From: Microvirga mediterraneensis
Lineage (GTDB): Bacteria; Pseudomonadota; Alphaproteobacteria; Rhizobiales; Beijerinckiaceae
DNA length: 64,000 nt
Direction: 5' to 3'
NCBI RefSeq assembly: GCF_013520865.1
Contig: NZ_JACDXJ010000001.1
Location: 3,519,501-3,583,500 of the forward strand
A program made the translations under genes and the position numbers. A model generated the notes under the pieces. The model worked only from the letters and a program-made list of their open reading frames with translations. It searched no databases and was not told where the DNA came from. Shown here piece after piece: positions 19,270 through 27,129 of the stretch; the stretch's first letter is position 1; each line of letters starts with the position of its first letter.

Positions 19270-19611
19270 TTAAAGAGTGATGCCGTTCTGAGAGAGGATC
19301 TTGCGGATCTTCTCGGCGGTGAGCGCCTTGCGGAGTTTCAGTTTCAGGGCGATCCGGTCGTCTTCCGTCGCCTCGTCGACCTCGGCGAGCGCGACCACCC
19401 GGCGGGCGATATCATCCGCCTTGATGCGCCGGCGCTGCGCTTCCTTGTTGAGCATCGCGGAAGGGCTGCCCGCGAGGTGCCGCCGCGCCTCCATGGTCTT
19501 CCGGGTGTAGAGCGCCATGCGCTGCCGCACCGGCTCGAAGTGCCGATCGACAGCGCCTTCGGCCTGCTCGCGCAGCTGCTCAAGGTTTGGACCGAGTTCA
19601 AGCCGTGCCAT
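19270..19611 (-). CDS. Phage hypothetical protein near tail fibre
   Basis: A 113-residue, strongly charged helical protein (NLEQLREQAEGAVDRHFEPVRQRMALYTRKTMEARRHL; DDRIALKLKLRKALTAEKIRKILSQNG). The start at 19611 (MARLELG) gives a 14-base overlap with the upstream gene. The position between fibre-associated genes suggests a tail assembly or chaperone role, but this is inference only. Confidence 0.7.
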   Translation of the reverse strand: MARLELGPNLEQLREQAEGAVDRHFEPVRQRMALYTRKTMEARRHLAGSPSAMLNKEAQRRRIKADDIARRVVALAEVDEATEDDRIALKLKLRKALTAEKIRKILSQNGITL

Positions 19612-20017
19612 GGGCCGCCTCCACGCGCACATCGAACTCCTGCGGCTGGTAGGGCTCAGCCGCGACCGTCACGCGGTAGCCGCCTGGTTGCTGGAACAGC
19701 AGTTCGACCGCCTCGCCATCCGCCTCAAGCTCGCCGTTGTCGGGGCCGGTCACGCGCACCATGGCGCCGGCCGGAATGCCCTCGATGACGAAGAGCCTTC
19801 CGCCGCTCTCGCTCTTCTCGCGGGTCGTGAGGGCAAGCCGGGGCCGGATCTTCAACCCGTCTTCCGTCCGATGCCAATAGCGCGGCTCAAACGGGGGCAC
19901 GTCCTCGACAGAGGCCGCCGTAGTGAGGGCAAGATCCAGCGTCTCTTGTGGAGCCGGATAGCCGACGGATGTGATGGAGCCGATCAGGCTCCCGTTCTCG
20001 TCAAATTGCAGGATCAT
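19598..20017 (-). CDS. Phage tail-associated hypothetical protein
   Basis: A 139-residue beta-rich protein (MILQFDENGSLIGSITSVGYPAP; GRLFVIEGIPAGAMVRVTGPDNGELEADGEAVELLFQQPGGYRVTVAAEPYQPQEFDVRVEA). The C-terminal half reads like an immunoglobulin-like or carbohydrate-binding beta-sandwich. The start at 20017 overlaps the previous stop by one base. Similar proteins accompany tail fibre genes in alphaproteobacterial phages. Confidence 0.7.
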   Translation of the reverse strand: MILQFDENGSLIGSITSVGYPAPQETLDLALTTAASVEDVPPFEPRYWHRTEDGLKIRPRLALTTREKSESGGRLFVIEGIPAGAMVRVTGPDNGELEADGEAVELLFQQPGGYRVTVAAEPYQPQEFDVRVEAAHGTA

Positions 20018-20556
20018 CAGACCTCCAGCGCCTGCCAGCGCAGCCAAACGCCATTCGCGCAGTTGTTCGTCACTGTGATGTTCGTGCCGTTCCAAGACAG
20101 CCACCATCCGCCCCAGTTCGGGAAGCCGGCCCCATCGTCACCCGAGAACCGGAAGGGTGTGCAGTAGCGGCCCCTCATTGTCGGGTTGCCGAGATTAGTG
20201 GAGACGACAATGCGCTCTGTGCTTTGCGGGGTGAAAAGCGTCCATGTCCAATACCGCCAGTCGTCCGGGGTAGAGCCGTCTGAGTACTGCGCCTTCCCGA
20301 TCGCGAGGATGATGAAGGACAGGCCGGACGGGACCCCATGCGCAAATGTCGTCGTTTCGGGCTGGTTGGGCTGGCTCGCCTGATAGGGGTTCCACTCACA
20401 GTAGCGGGCGCCCTGGGTGATGATCCGACCGGGGATCGCGCCCGCATCGAACAGGATCTGGTCGAGCGGCGCGGTTTCGACATCATAGCCGGCCGCCGAG
20501 GACCGGATGCGGAAGTCGCCGCCTGCGTCCCGGCCGATGAGAATGCGTTTACTCAT
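20017..20556 (-). CDS. Tip-associated paralogous protein, copy 3
   Basis: A 179-residue protein beginning MSKRILIGRDAGGDFRIRSSAAGYDVETA, the same N-terminal pattern as the two upstream genes ([KR]R-hydrophobic-L/I-x-G...G...S..G.D..TA). The middle is longer and aromatic-rich (DDWRYWTWTLFTP; WGGWWLSWNGTNITVTN) and it ends WLRWQALEV. Overlaps the upstream stop by four bases. Probably a virion tip or receptor-binding component. Confidence 0.75.
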   Translation of the reverse strand: MSKRILIGRDAGGDFRIRSSAAGYDVETAPLDQILFDAGAIPGRIITQGARYCEWNPYQASQPNQPETTTFAHGVPSGLSFIILAIGKAQYSDGSTPDDWRYWTWTLFTPQSTERIVVSTNLGNPTMRGRYCTPFRFSGDDGAGFPNWGGWWLSWNGTNITVTNNCANGVWLRWQALEV

Positions 20557-20945
20557 TCGCTCTTCAGGAAGGCAAAGTACTGTACGAACTTGCCGGCCGC
20601 AGGATACTGCCCCTGCCAGTCGGCGGCGGGAAAGGCGGTAAAGCCGGTGCTGTCCACGACTGCCCGCACAGGCGTCGTCGATGGACGCGGGTTGAAGTCG
20701 CCGCAGAGCACGAAGGGTTTCTGCCCCGGGCGCTGGGTGAAGTTGACCCGCACGCCGCTCCCCGGATTGGTCAGCGAGCCGGTGAGCTGGATGCTACCGG
20801 ATTGCAGGATCATGAAGTGCCGGCGCTGGTCCGAGAACAGCAACTGAGACTCGGGCGCCGTGTAGGCATCGACCCCGGGCTTGGACACGTAGATACCAAC
20901 CCGGCCGGCGCTGTTCGCCCCGAAGAGGACCCGCCGCGCCATCAC
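20553..20945 (-). CDS. Tip-associated paralogous protein, copy 2
   Basis: A 130-residue protein starting MMARRVLFGANSAGRVGIYVSKPGVDAYTAPESQLLF and ending FVQYFAFLKSE. It shares the N-terminal motif and the aromatic C-terminal strand with copies 1 and 3. The ATGA overlap with its neighbour suggests coupled translation. ATG 20942 is the alternative start. Confidence 0.75.
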   Translation of the reverse strand: MMARRVLFGANSAGRVGIYVSKPGVDAYTAPESQLLFSDQRRHFMILQSGSIQLTGSLTNPGSGVRVNFTQRPGQKPFVLCGDFNPRPSTTPVRAVVDSTGFTAFPAADWQGQYPAAGKFVQYFAFLKSE

Positions 20946-21358
20946 GCCACCGCCATGTAGACGAACTTGTCGCCGCTCGAGAGAGCGATGCCGAAGGGCG
21001 CCGCATTGGTCACCCGGATCGCCGTCGTTGTCACCACGGCACAGTAGGGGGTGCCATCCTGATAGCGCCCGCCGTTGCCCTGGATGCGCCGGTACTCATC
21101 GATATAGGCGCCGGAGTTCCTCACGGTTCCAAACAGGACTGGAGGCTCGGCGGGGAATACCTCCGAGAACGACACGGCACTATCGAGGGCATTGATGCTG
21201 CCCGCCGATGCCACCCGCCCCATTACGTCCCGCGAGAGCGCGAAGCTGATCTGCGTGCGATCAGCCACGTTCGCCGTCATGGCGTCAAAGCCCGACCGCG
21301 AGATGCGGAAGTCGACCAAGCCGCCACCGAAGTGGCCCAGAACCATGCGCCGCGCCAT
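20942..21358 (-). CDS. Tip-associated paralogous protein, copy 1
   Basis: A 138-residue protein starting MARRMVLGHFGGGLVDFRISRSGFDAMTANVADRTQISF and ending KFVYMAVA. It is the first of three tandem relatives directly downstream of the tail tip gene, overlapping its stop by one base. Function not known; the location suggests a component of the tip or of its host-recognition surface. Confidence 0.75.
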   Translation of the reverse strand: MARRMVLGHFGGGLVDFRISRSGFDAMTANVADRTQISFALSRDVMGRVASAGSINALDSAVSFSEVFPAEPPVLFGTVRNSGAYIDEYRRIQGNGGRYQDGTPYCAVVTTTAIRVTNAAPFGIALSSGDKFVYMAVA

Positions 21359-24300
21359 CAGTCGTAAATCTCGATGCGGCCCGAGGCGCCAGTAAGAGAG
21401 ATGACGCCTGCGGTGAGCGTCCCCATGTTAGCCGAGACTGCCGACAGGCTCACAACGTGGATCTGGTTCGCGTTGATACTGCCGTCCGCGATGAAGTCGC
21501 CGCGCAGGACCATGCGGCCGACGCCGTTGCGGGTGCCGATGGAGAAGACCGCCTCGGCTCCAAATCCCGAGCCAGGCGCCCCGATGAGGAACTTGTCGGT
21601 GGCAATCTTGAACTCGCTGATCGGCTGTCCTTCAGGTCCAGTCGCGCCGATAAGTTGGAAGCCGCCGAAGAAGCCATTCGTGCCGTTGATCTGGACCTTG
21701 TAGGCGCCGACAAGCTGCCCAGTGACATCCGCCACGGCGGTGAACTGCTGGCCGACCGTGATGCCGTTGTTGTCGTACTCCGCGATCACATCCGTGCCGA
21801 AGACGGCGAGTGCCTTGTCGGCGGTGACCTTGACCAGGGCTGTTTCCTTGATCGCGGCCCGGGCGCGGTCGTCTGCCTCCTCGGCCACGGTGCGCCCTTC
21901 ACCAGCCAGATCCGCGATCTGGTCGAGCAGGCCCATCCCATCCAAGTCGCGGCTCAGTTCAGGAACGAGATCGTCGGGCCGGATCTTCATGATGAAGAAC
22001 TGGTCGTCCAAGACAAGCGGCGGCGGGTCGATCTCGGTGATGCTGAAGACGCCGGTCACATTGCTGCCGGTGACGCCGGCCACGCGCAGCCGGATTGTCT
22101 GAGCGCCCGCGACGATCGCCTCGAAGGTGGTCGCATCGCCCTCATAGGCGCGGACCCAGGTTCCGCCGCCGTCATAGGACACATCGGCAATATACCGGAT
22201 CGCCCCCTTGGCCGGTTGCCAGCCCGCCTGCAGGACCAGGCTGAGACCGCGCTGATAGACCCGGCCTGACAGCGTCGTGATGACCGGGATGGCCTGCGAG
22301 AACACGTCGGGCGTGATCGGCAGCGGCGTCACGCCGGTCTCGGTCACGTCATAGACGATGGGATCGTCCAAGACGCCTGTCAGGGTGATGTGCTCGCCGT
22401 CCGTGTCGGGCGTGCCTTCGGTGATCAACACGCGGAAGGAGCGCGGCTCGCCGGGCGAGAAGGCGGCCGTGGGCATGTCCGCCTTGGGCGCCCGGGCCAT
22501 AGCTTGAGCGAGGCTCCGGCCCTGCCGGGTGGCCTCGCTGGCGAAGTCCTGCGCGTTGACGATCGCGATGCGGTCGGAGGTGCCGCGCGTGACCCGCACC
22601 GGCCCCCAGGGCTGCCCGTCAGCCGCCCGGATCTCGACGTAATGGTTGAGGGCGTTCGCATCCCATTCGAGGTCATGGTCGAAGGTGATCCGGCGCGAGG
22701 CATCGTCATAGGCCACGACCTCGGCCGACTGGCCCCAGGTTTCCGGCTCCTCGCAGGACAGCTTCACGAGGTCGCCACGCTTGAGCAGGCGCCCTTCGGC
22801 GCGGGCCGTCCACGAGACCGTGACCCGCCGATACTGGTTTTCGCCTGCCATGAAGCGCACGAGACCGGCCGCCTGCGAGCGCTTCTGCACGCCGGGGAGC
22901 TGCACGCGCGCAGGCTTGGCGAGCGTCACCCCATCGGGTGCGGAGGACACCTCGGCCAGCTTGAAGGTCGTCTCGTCGATGTACTCCCCGACGATGCCGT
23001 CCGCGATGTCGTCATCCGCCAGGGTGTAATCGATGGAGAGCGAGTCCCGCACGATGTCGTAATCGGTGAAGATCATGCGCGGGATGCCGCGGGGCTCATC
23101 CCTGACGATGGTCAGCCGGTCGCCCACAGGCGCCGGAACCGCCCTTCCCGCCTTCAGCACCGTCTCGAGCGCGTCATCGAGCGTCTGCGGTTCCTTGAAG
23201 GTATAGTCGAAGTGATGGCCGAGCGAGGTCCAAAGCTGGTCGTAGGCATAGAACGACTGGAAGTCGACCTGCTCCAGGCCGAGCCCCGCGCCATAGTCGG
23301 CATTGCGCCACATATCCAGGGCCGCCCAGGCAATCGAGCGCGACGGCTGATTGACGAAGCCGGAGCCGTTCCAGACCGGGATGATGCGGGTGGCAATGAC
23401 GCCGATCTGGCCGTTCATCAGGCCTTGCAGGGCTTCAGACGCCTTGACCCGGATGGCGATGGTCGTCACACGCGGGAAGGAGTTCGGGCCGTCGATGTGA
23501 GCCCGCAGCGCCGACCAGACGATGTCATCGACGCCTGAGACCTTGCCGCCGTTCAGTTGCTTGCCGGTGATGCTCTCGCTCGTGCGCCGGGCCCTGATCT
23601 CATAGCGCCCGGGCGGGATCTCGACCCGCTCGGTGATGCGGATCTGGCTGTTCTTGGTGTAGGTGAAGGTCTTGTCGAGGATCCGCACGGACTCGCCAAT
23701 CGGAGCGCCGGCATCGTTGACCGGGCGGGCATGCACGAGGACGCGCACCGAAGCCGGGTACATCTCGCCCTTGTATTCCTGATACAGGCCAGACGGGAAC
23801 ACGAAGTCGAGGAGCAGTTCCTTGGTGAGCGTGCCGGCCGCATTCGCCGTGAAAGCGGGCGTGTCCGTCGTGTTCAACTCGATGCCGGTGACCTCGGAGG
23901 CCGTCACCACGTTGACCGGGAACAGCGTGACCTTTTCCCCAGGCTTGCGGATCTGGATGGTGATGCCGGGGAAGGACTGGTTATAGCCGCCGCTCTTCGT
24001 CCAGATGCGCGTGTCCGAGATGCGGACCTCTTCCACATCGGCATCGCCACAGGTCAGGGCGAAGAGGCCGTATTCCGTCATCTTGTCGCCGTCGAACTCC
24101 GAATAGCGCGGAGCGGCGAAGTCAGGGAACGACAGCGTGCGGCCGTAGAGAACCGGGATGGGCTGAAGCGGGCGCGCTTGGTTGCCGCCGAGGCCGAAGG
24201 AGTAGAGCTCCTCGTTCTCGGCCGTCTTGCCGCCCGCCTTGGGCTTGAGGAAATGGCTGATCGCCATGGCGCCGCCCGCGATGAGCAGCGACGAGCCGAT

Positions 24301-24690
24301 GGAGGCAGCGATGCCCGTCAGCCCGATCGCACCCATCGCCCAGGGGGCGAGCGCGGTGAGCGCCACCATGGCGACGATCGCGCCGATGCTCTTGGCCGAG
24401 GACCCGCTACCGCTGGATCCGCCGAGAGGCCGGGAGACAAACTCAACGTTGTCGTTCGCCGCGACCTTGTAGGACGCCCACTCGGTGCGGGAGAGATACT
24501 GACCATTGACCTTGCAGACAGTCGGCAGGTTGAATTGCCAGCCGGTCTCCGCGATCAACTGCTCAATCGTCGGCTTGCGCTTGCGTGTCTTGTGCTCGGC
24601 AATGGGGAGCACGAGGCCAGCTTCGGGCACGCGAACGTCATGGTGCTCCGGATCGAAGACCAGAAGCGAGTGCTTAACGGCTGATTTCAT
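21358..24690 (-). CDS. Tail tip / host-specificity protein (lambda gpJ-like)
   Basis: The 1110-residue protein has a ubiquitin-like N-terminal beta domain (TVCKVNGQYLSRTEWASYKVAANDNVEFV), two hydrophobic Gly/Ala segments near 100-155 (IGAIVAMVALTALAPWAMGAIGLTGIAASIG), the central gpJ-type baseplate-hub region (PIPVLYGRTLSFPDFAAPRYSEFDGDK; AALDMWRNADYGAGLG; DYTLADDDIADGIVGEYID), fibronectin-like domains and a C-terminal DUF1983-like portion (VTADKALAVFGTDVIAEYDNNGITVGQQF). It forms the tip of the long non-contractile tail and opens DNA ejection. Confidence 0.93.
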   Translation of the reverse strand: MKSAVKHSLLVFDPEHHDVRVPEAGLVLPIAEHKTRKRKPTIEQLIAETGWQFNLPTVCKVNGQYLSRTEWASYKVAANDNVEFVSRPLGGSSGSGSSAKSIGAIVAMVALTALAPWAMGAIGLTGIAASIGSSLLIAGGAMAISHFLKPKAGGKTAENEELYSFGLGGNQARPLQPIPVLYGRTLSFPDFAAPRYSEFDGDKMTEYGLFALTCGDADVEEVRISDTRIWTKSGGYNQSFPGITIQIRKPGEKVTLFPVNVVTASEVTGIELNTTDTPAFTANAAGTLTKELLLDFVFPSGLYQEYKGEMYPASVRVLVHARPVNDAGAPIGESVRILDKTFTYTKNSQIRITERVEIPPGRYEIRARRTSESITGKQLNGGKVSGVDDIVWSALRAHIDGPNSFPRVTTIAIRVKASEALQGLMNGQIGVIATRIIPVWNGSGFVNQPSRSIAWAALDMWRNADYGAGLGLEQVDFQSFYAYDQLWTSLGHHFDYTFKEPQTLDDALETVLKAGRAVPAPVGDRLTIVRDEPRGIPRMIFTDYDIVRDSLSIDYTLADDDIADGIVGEYIDETTFKLAEVSSAPDGVTLAKPARVQLPGVQKRSQAAGLVRFMAGENQYRRVTVSWTARAEGRLLKRGDLVKLSCEEPETWGQSAEVVAYDDASRRITFDHDLEWDANALNHYVEIRAADGQPWGPVRVTRGTSDRIAIVNAQDFASEATRQGRSLAQAMARAPKADMPTAAFSPGEPRSFRVLITEGTPDTDGEHITLTGVLDDPIVYDVTETGVTPLPITPDVFSQAIPVITTLSGRVYQRGLSLVLQAGWQPAKGAIRYIADVSYDGGGTWVRAYEGDATTFEAIVAGAQTIRLRVAGVTGSNVTGVFSITEIDPPPLVLDDQFFIMKIRPDDLVPELSRDLDGMGLLDQIADLAGEGRTVAEEADDRARAAIKETALVKVTADKALAVFGTDVIAEYDNNGITVGQQFTAVADVTGQLVGAYKVQINGTNGFFGGFQLIGATGPEGQPISEFKIATDKFLIGAPGSGFGAEAVFSIGTRNGVGRMVLRGDFIADGSINANQIHVVSLSAVSANMGTLTAGVISLTGASGRIEIYD

Positions 24691-24706
24691 GGTCAGGGAT
24701 GGCGCT

Positions 24707-24793
24707 CTAGTGAATGTACCCGAACCACCACCACGGCAGCAGGATCACGGCATTAAGGGCGGCAAACTCCAGCCCGGCGATTAGGTATTTCAA
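24707..24793 (-). CDS. 28-residue putative membrane peptide with TTG start
   Basis: A TTG start overlaps the TGA of the upstream gene (TTGA junction), suggesting stop-restart coupling. The peptide MKYLIAGLEFAALNAVILLP followed by WWWFGYIH is almost wholly hydrophobic with an aromatic belt. The frame ends 17 bases before the tail tip ATG. A conserved reading frame cannot be proven from one sequence. Confidence 0.4.
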   Translation of the reverse strand: MKYLIAGLEFAALNAVILLPWWWFGYIH

Positions 24794-25329
24794 GCCTTCT
24801 CTCCGATGGCTGCACGTATCTCGGTATCAAGCTGCGGTTCGTAGCCGATGGCGCGGGCCAGAAGGGCCTTTAGTTGCTCGATCCTCTGCCACCGTTCGCC
24901 GTTGATCTGCTTGAGTTTTGCGACACGCGTCCAAGCCTCGGGCCAATCGGCAGTCTGAGAGCCGAACTCATTGTTGACCGCCTCAAGCTCTTTCCGCAGC
25001 CGATCCCGCTCCGCAGCCAATTGCCGGTTAAACTCTCTCTCGGCAGAGAGGTATTGCTTTAGCGCCCGCGCTTCGTCCCGCAACCCATCGCGGTCGCGCA
25101 TCATGTTTTGGTAGTCCTGGTGGGCCTGTTCTGCTAACTGCCGAGCAATCTCGCCTATAGCGTTGATCCGCCTGATCTCAGCCTCGTATTCCTCCGCGAT
25201 CTTGACGGCCACATAGGGCACGCCTTCGATGTATCCGTCATCGCATCGCAGATGCTCCTCCAGAAGCACGGCGATGTCGTCGGCATTATCCAGTCGTAGC
25301 CGCTCAACCATGTTTTCTCTCGCGCTCAT
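24790..25329 (-). CDS. Phage hypothetical coiled-coil protein
   Basis: A 179-residue protein dominated by heptads (EYEAEIRRINAIGEIARQLAEQAHQDYQNMMRDRDGLRDEARALKQYLSAEREFNRQLAAERDRLRKELEAV). It sits between a homing endonuclease and the tail tip gene, where lambda-like phages have no equivalent, so it may be an insertion. Overlaps the HNH gene stop by four bases. Function unknown. Confidence 0.65.
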   Translation of the reverse strand: MSARENMVERLRLDNADDIAVLLEEHLRCDDGYIEGVPYVAVKIAEEYEAEIRRINAIGEIARQLAEQAHQDYQNMMRDRDGLRDEARALKQYLSAEREFNRQLAAERDRLRKELEAVNNEFGSQTADWPEAWTRVAKLKQINGERWQRIEQLKALLARAIGYEPQLDTEIRAAIGEKA

Positions 25330-25811
25330 GCCACCCTCGCAAACTCACCGAAATGCTCTTTCGCGGCGGCGTTGTAAGCATCACGCGCGGCTTCTTTCGT
25401 GTCAAAGCTACCAAGTTCTATCGGCTTGCCGTCCACTACGATGCGAGCGCGGAAGCGCCGCCTCTGCCTGCTTACCCCCGGGTACCCTGTGGTATTGTTG
25501 GGCAGGCGTCCACGGTTCCTGGAGTTCTCTTTGAAGGTGGCCGCGCGTAGGTTGGCCCAAGCATTGTTCGCAGGGATGCCGTCGATGTGGTCAACAGTCT
25601 CAACCGGCCACTCGCCGGTCATGTAGAGCCAAGCAAGACGATGGGCGAGGTATAGTTTCTGGTCTACTCGGATCTCGCGGTATGGAGCGCCCTTGCGAAC
25701 ATAACCGGCTTCGCGGTTGATGTTATAGCCAGCGTGAGGATGACGCCGCCAGAACTGGCCCGTTTCCGGGTCGTAGCGGAACAGATAACGCAAACGCTCG
25801 GCAGTCAGCAT
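25326..25811 (-). CDS. HNH homing endonuclease with AP2 DNA-binding domain
   Basis: The 161-residue protein has the HNH core (LAHRLAWLYMTGEWPVETVDHIDGIPANNAWANLRAATFKENSRN, about 55-99) followed by an AP2-type three-stranded domain (TGYPGVSRQRRRFRARIVVDGKPIELGSFDTKEAARDAYNAAAKEHFGEFA). This is the standard free-standing homing endonuclease layout: a selfish gene that cuts uninserted relatives. It shares one base with the NlpC/P60 gene and lies in DNA of lower GC. Confidence 0.92.
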   Translation of the reverse strand: MLTAERLRYLFRYDPETGQFWRRHPHAGYNINREAGYVRKGAPYREIRVDQKLYLAHRLAWLYMTGEWPVETVDHIDGIPANNAWANLRAATFKENSRNRGRLPNNTTGYPGVSRQRRRFRARIVVDGKPIELGSFDTKEAARDAYNAAAKEHFGEFARVA

Positions 25812-26227
25812 TACGCAATCCTCTTGTAAAACTTCATGTAGTTCCAGCCAGAGGCTTTGAGTGCAGGCATATCATCAAAGACAACACCGGCTTCTTTAGT
25901 GATATGAAGCACTCCACCTACTGTAGATGGTACTACATAAGTCCCAAGGTGGAAATCTCTTTTGGCTACATTCCCCATTAATACCAAGCATAAATCTTCG
26001 GGCTCTTCTATCTGAACCCAATTATTACGCTCTGGATGATCGAGAAGAACTTCCGCTTGCTGGCGCGTAGTTGTTGGCCGCGCCTCAACATCCGGCATTT
26101 CGATGCCAGCGAGGGTCAGTTGCACATGCTGCGCCAACCCATAACAATCGAACCCATCCTCACCACGCGCCCCGATCCTGTAGGGCTTGCCGATCAGGCT
26201 CTCATAGAAGGCGAGACGATCCATCAC
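25811..26227 (-). CDS. Tail tip NlpC/P60-type peptidase
   Basis: The 138-residue protein has the NlpC/P60 cysteine motif GFDCYGLAQ (Cys28) and a candidate His in RDFHLGTYV. In lambda-like phages the equivalent protein (gpK) lies directly before the tip genes and helps local cell-wall degradation or tip assembly. The C-terminal half is encoded by clearly AT-richer DNA (about 25815-26045), unlike the first half, and its codon use differs (many AT-ending codons). Confidence 0.82.
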   Translation of the reverse strand: MMDRLAFYESLIGKPYRIGARGEDGFDCYGLAQHVQLTLAGIEMPDVEARPTTTRQQAEVLLDHPERNNWVQIEEPEDLCLVLMGNVAKRDFHLGTYVVPSTVGGVLHITKEAGVVFDDMPALKASGWNYMKFYKRIA

Positions 26228-26760
26228 GACACCGCCAAGAGGCTCGGGAAGCGCACCATGTCATAGACCTCGCGCATGACGCGCATGTTCTGCGGACGAG
26301 CGATAGCGAGTTGCCCCTCAAGCTGCCGCGCCGTGCGCTTCACGTTGCGCAGGATGAGCTTGTAAGGGCCCTGCCCGACCGTGTTGGGATCGGACGCCAG
26401 ATAGCCGCGGAAGATCGCCTGAATGGGCGTATTGAGCTTCACGGCCTCGCCCAGGTAGCGGGAGGCCTCCCGGTTCACGTTGTCGAGCCGGATGGTGGCC
26501 TCGGCGCCGAGGTTGCCGATGCGGGGATAGTCGATTTCGAACGGGATCGCCTTGAAGGGGACCACCGTGCCGCCGCCGACCGGTGCGCCATCCTCCAGAC
26601 GGAAGTTGACATCGACCGTGTTGCGGACGGCCCTGATCGGGGCAGGAGCGCCGTTCTCCACAAAGGTCGGATGGATCAGCTCGATCGTGATGAGCATGAC
26701 CTCATCCTTGGGCGCGGAGGCGGCGGCCTCGGCCCAGGCTTGCGTTGCGGAAATCGGCAC
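26224..26760 (-). CDS. Tail protein, DUF1833 family
   Basis: The 178-residue protein contains the DUF1833 pattern (LITIELIHPTF...IRAVRNTVDVNFRLEDG...FKAIPFEIDYPRIGNLGAEATIRLDNVNREASRYLGEAV). It corresponds by position to lambda gpL, the tip protein between gpM and gpK. Overlaps the NlpC/P60 gene by four bases. Confidence 0.82.
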   Translation of the reverse strand: MPISATQAWAEAAASAPKDEVMLITIELIHPTFVENGAPAPIRAVRNTVDVNFRLEDGAPVGGGTVVPFKAIPFEIDYPRIGNLGAEATIRLDNVNREASRYLGEAVKLNTPIQAIFRGYLASDPNTVGQGPYKLILRNVKRTARQLEGQLAIARPQNMRVMREVYDMVRFPSLLAVS

Positions 26761-27129
26761 TTACAGATCCCAAACGTCGAGGGAGAAGGAAACGTGAATT
26801 TTGTTGCCCATGCGGTTCGCCGTGTACCGGCCGCCGTCGCGGAGCTTGACCCGCTTCACAGGACAGGCCGTTAGATCCCAAACTGGCATCTCAAACTCTG
26901 CTGAGCCATGAGAAAGGGTATCGCGGACGAAAGCCTTGAAGGTGAGGAACTGTGCCGTGGTCATGGGGATCGTGCGCGGCACAGCACCGATAACGGTGGT
27001 GAACTGGCGGCGGCTCCGGGTGTTGCCGGCCGTCATTTCGCTTTCCAGCACGCCACGATGAGGCTCATCGATCCCGTTGTCGGCCAGAGGCTTATGCGGG
27101 ACCGTAGAGGGCCATACAGGAAGAGCCAT
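26761..27129 (-). CDS. Minor tail protein (gpM-like)
   Basis: A 122-residue beta-rich protein: WPSTVPHKPLADNGIDEPHRGVLESEMTAGNTRSRRQFT, a common opening of phage minor tail proteins, and SFSLDVWDL at the end. Located directly after the tape measure gene, the position of lambda gpM, where it would help cap the growing tail tip. One-base overlap with the tape measure gene. Confidence 0.82.
   Translation of the reverse strand: MALPVWPSTVPHKPLADNGIDEPHRGVLESEMTAGNTRSRRQFTTVIGAVPRTIPMTTAQFLTFKAFVRDTLSHGSAEFEMPVWDLTACPVKRVKLRDGGRYTANRMGNKIHVSFSLDVWDL

Noticed and set aside
18256..19788. 510-codon frame antisense to the tailspike
   Set aside because: Arg-rich shadow of a clearly recognisable beta-helix protein.
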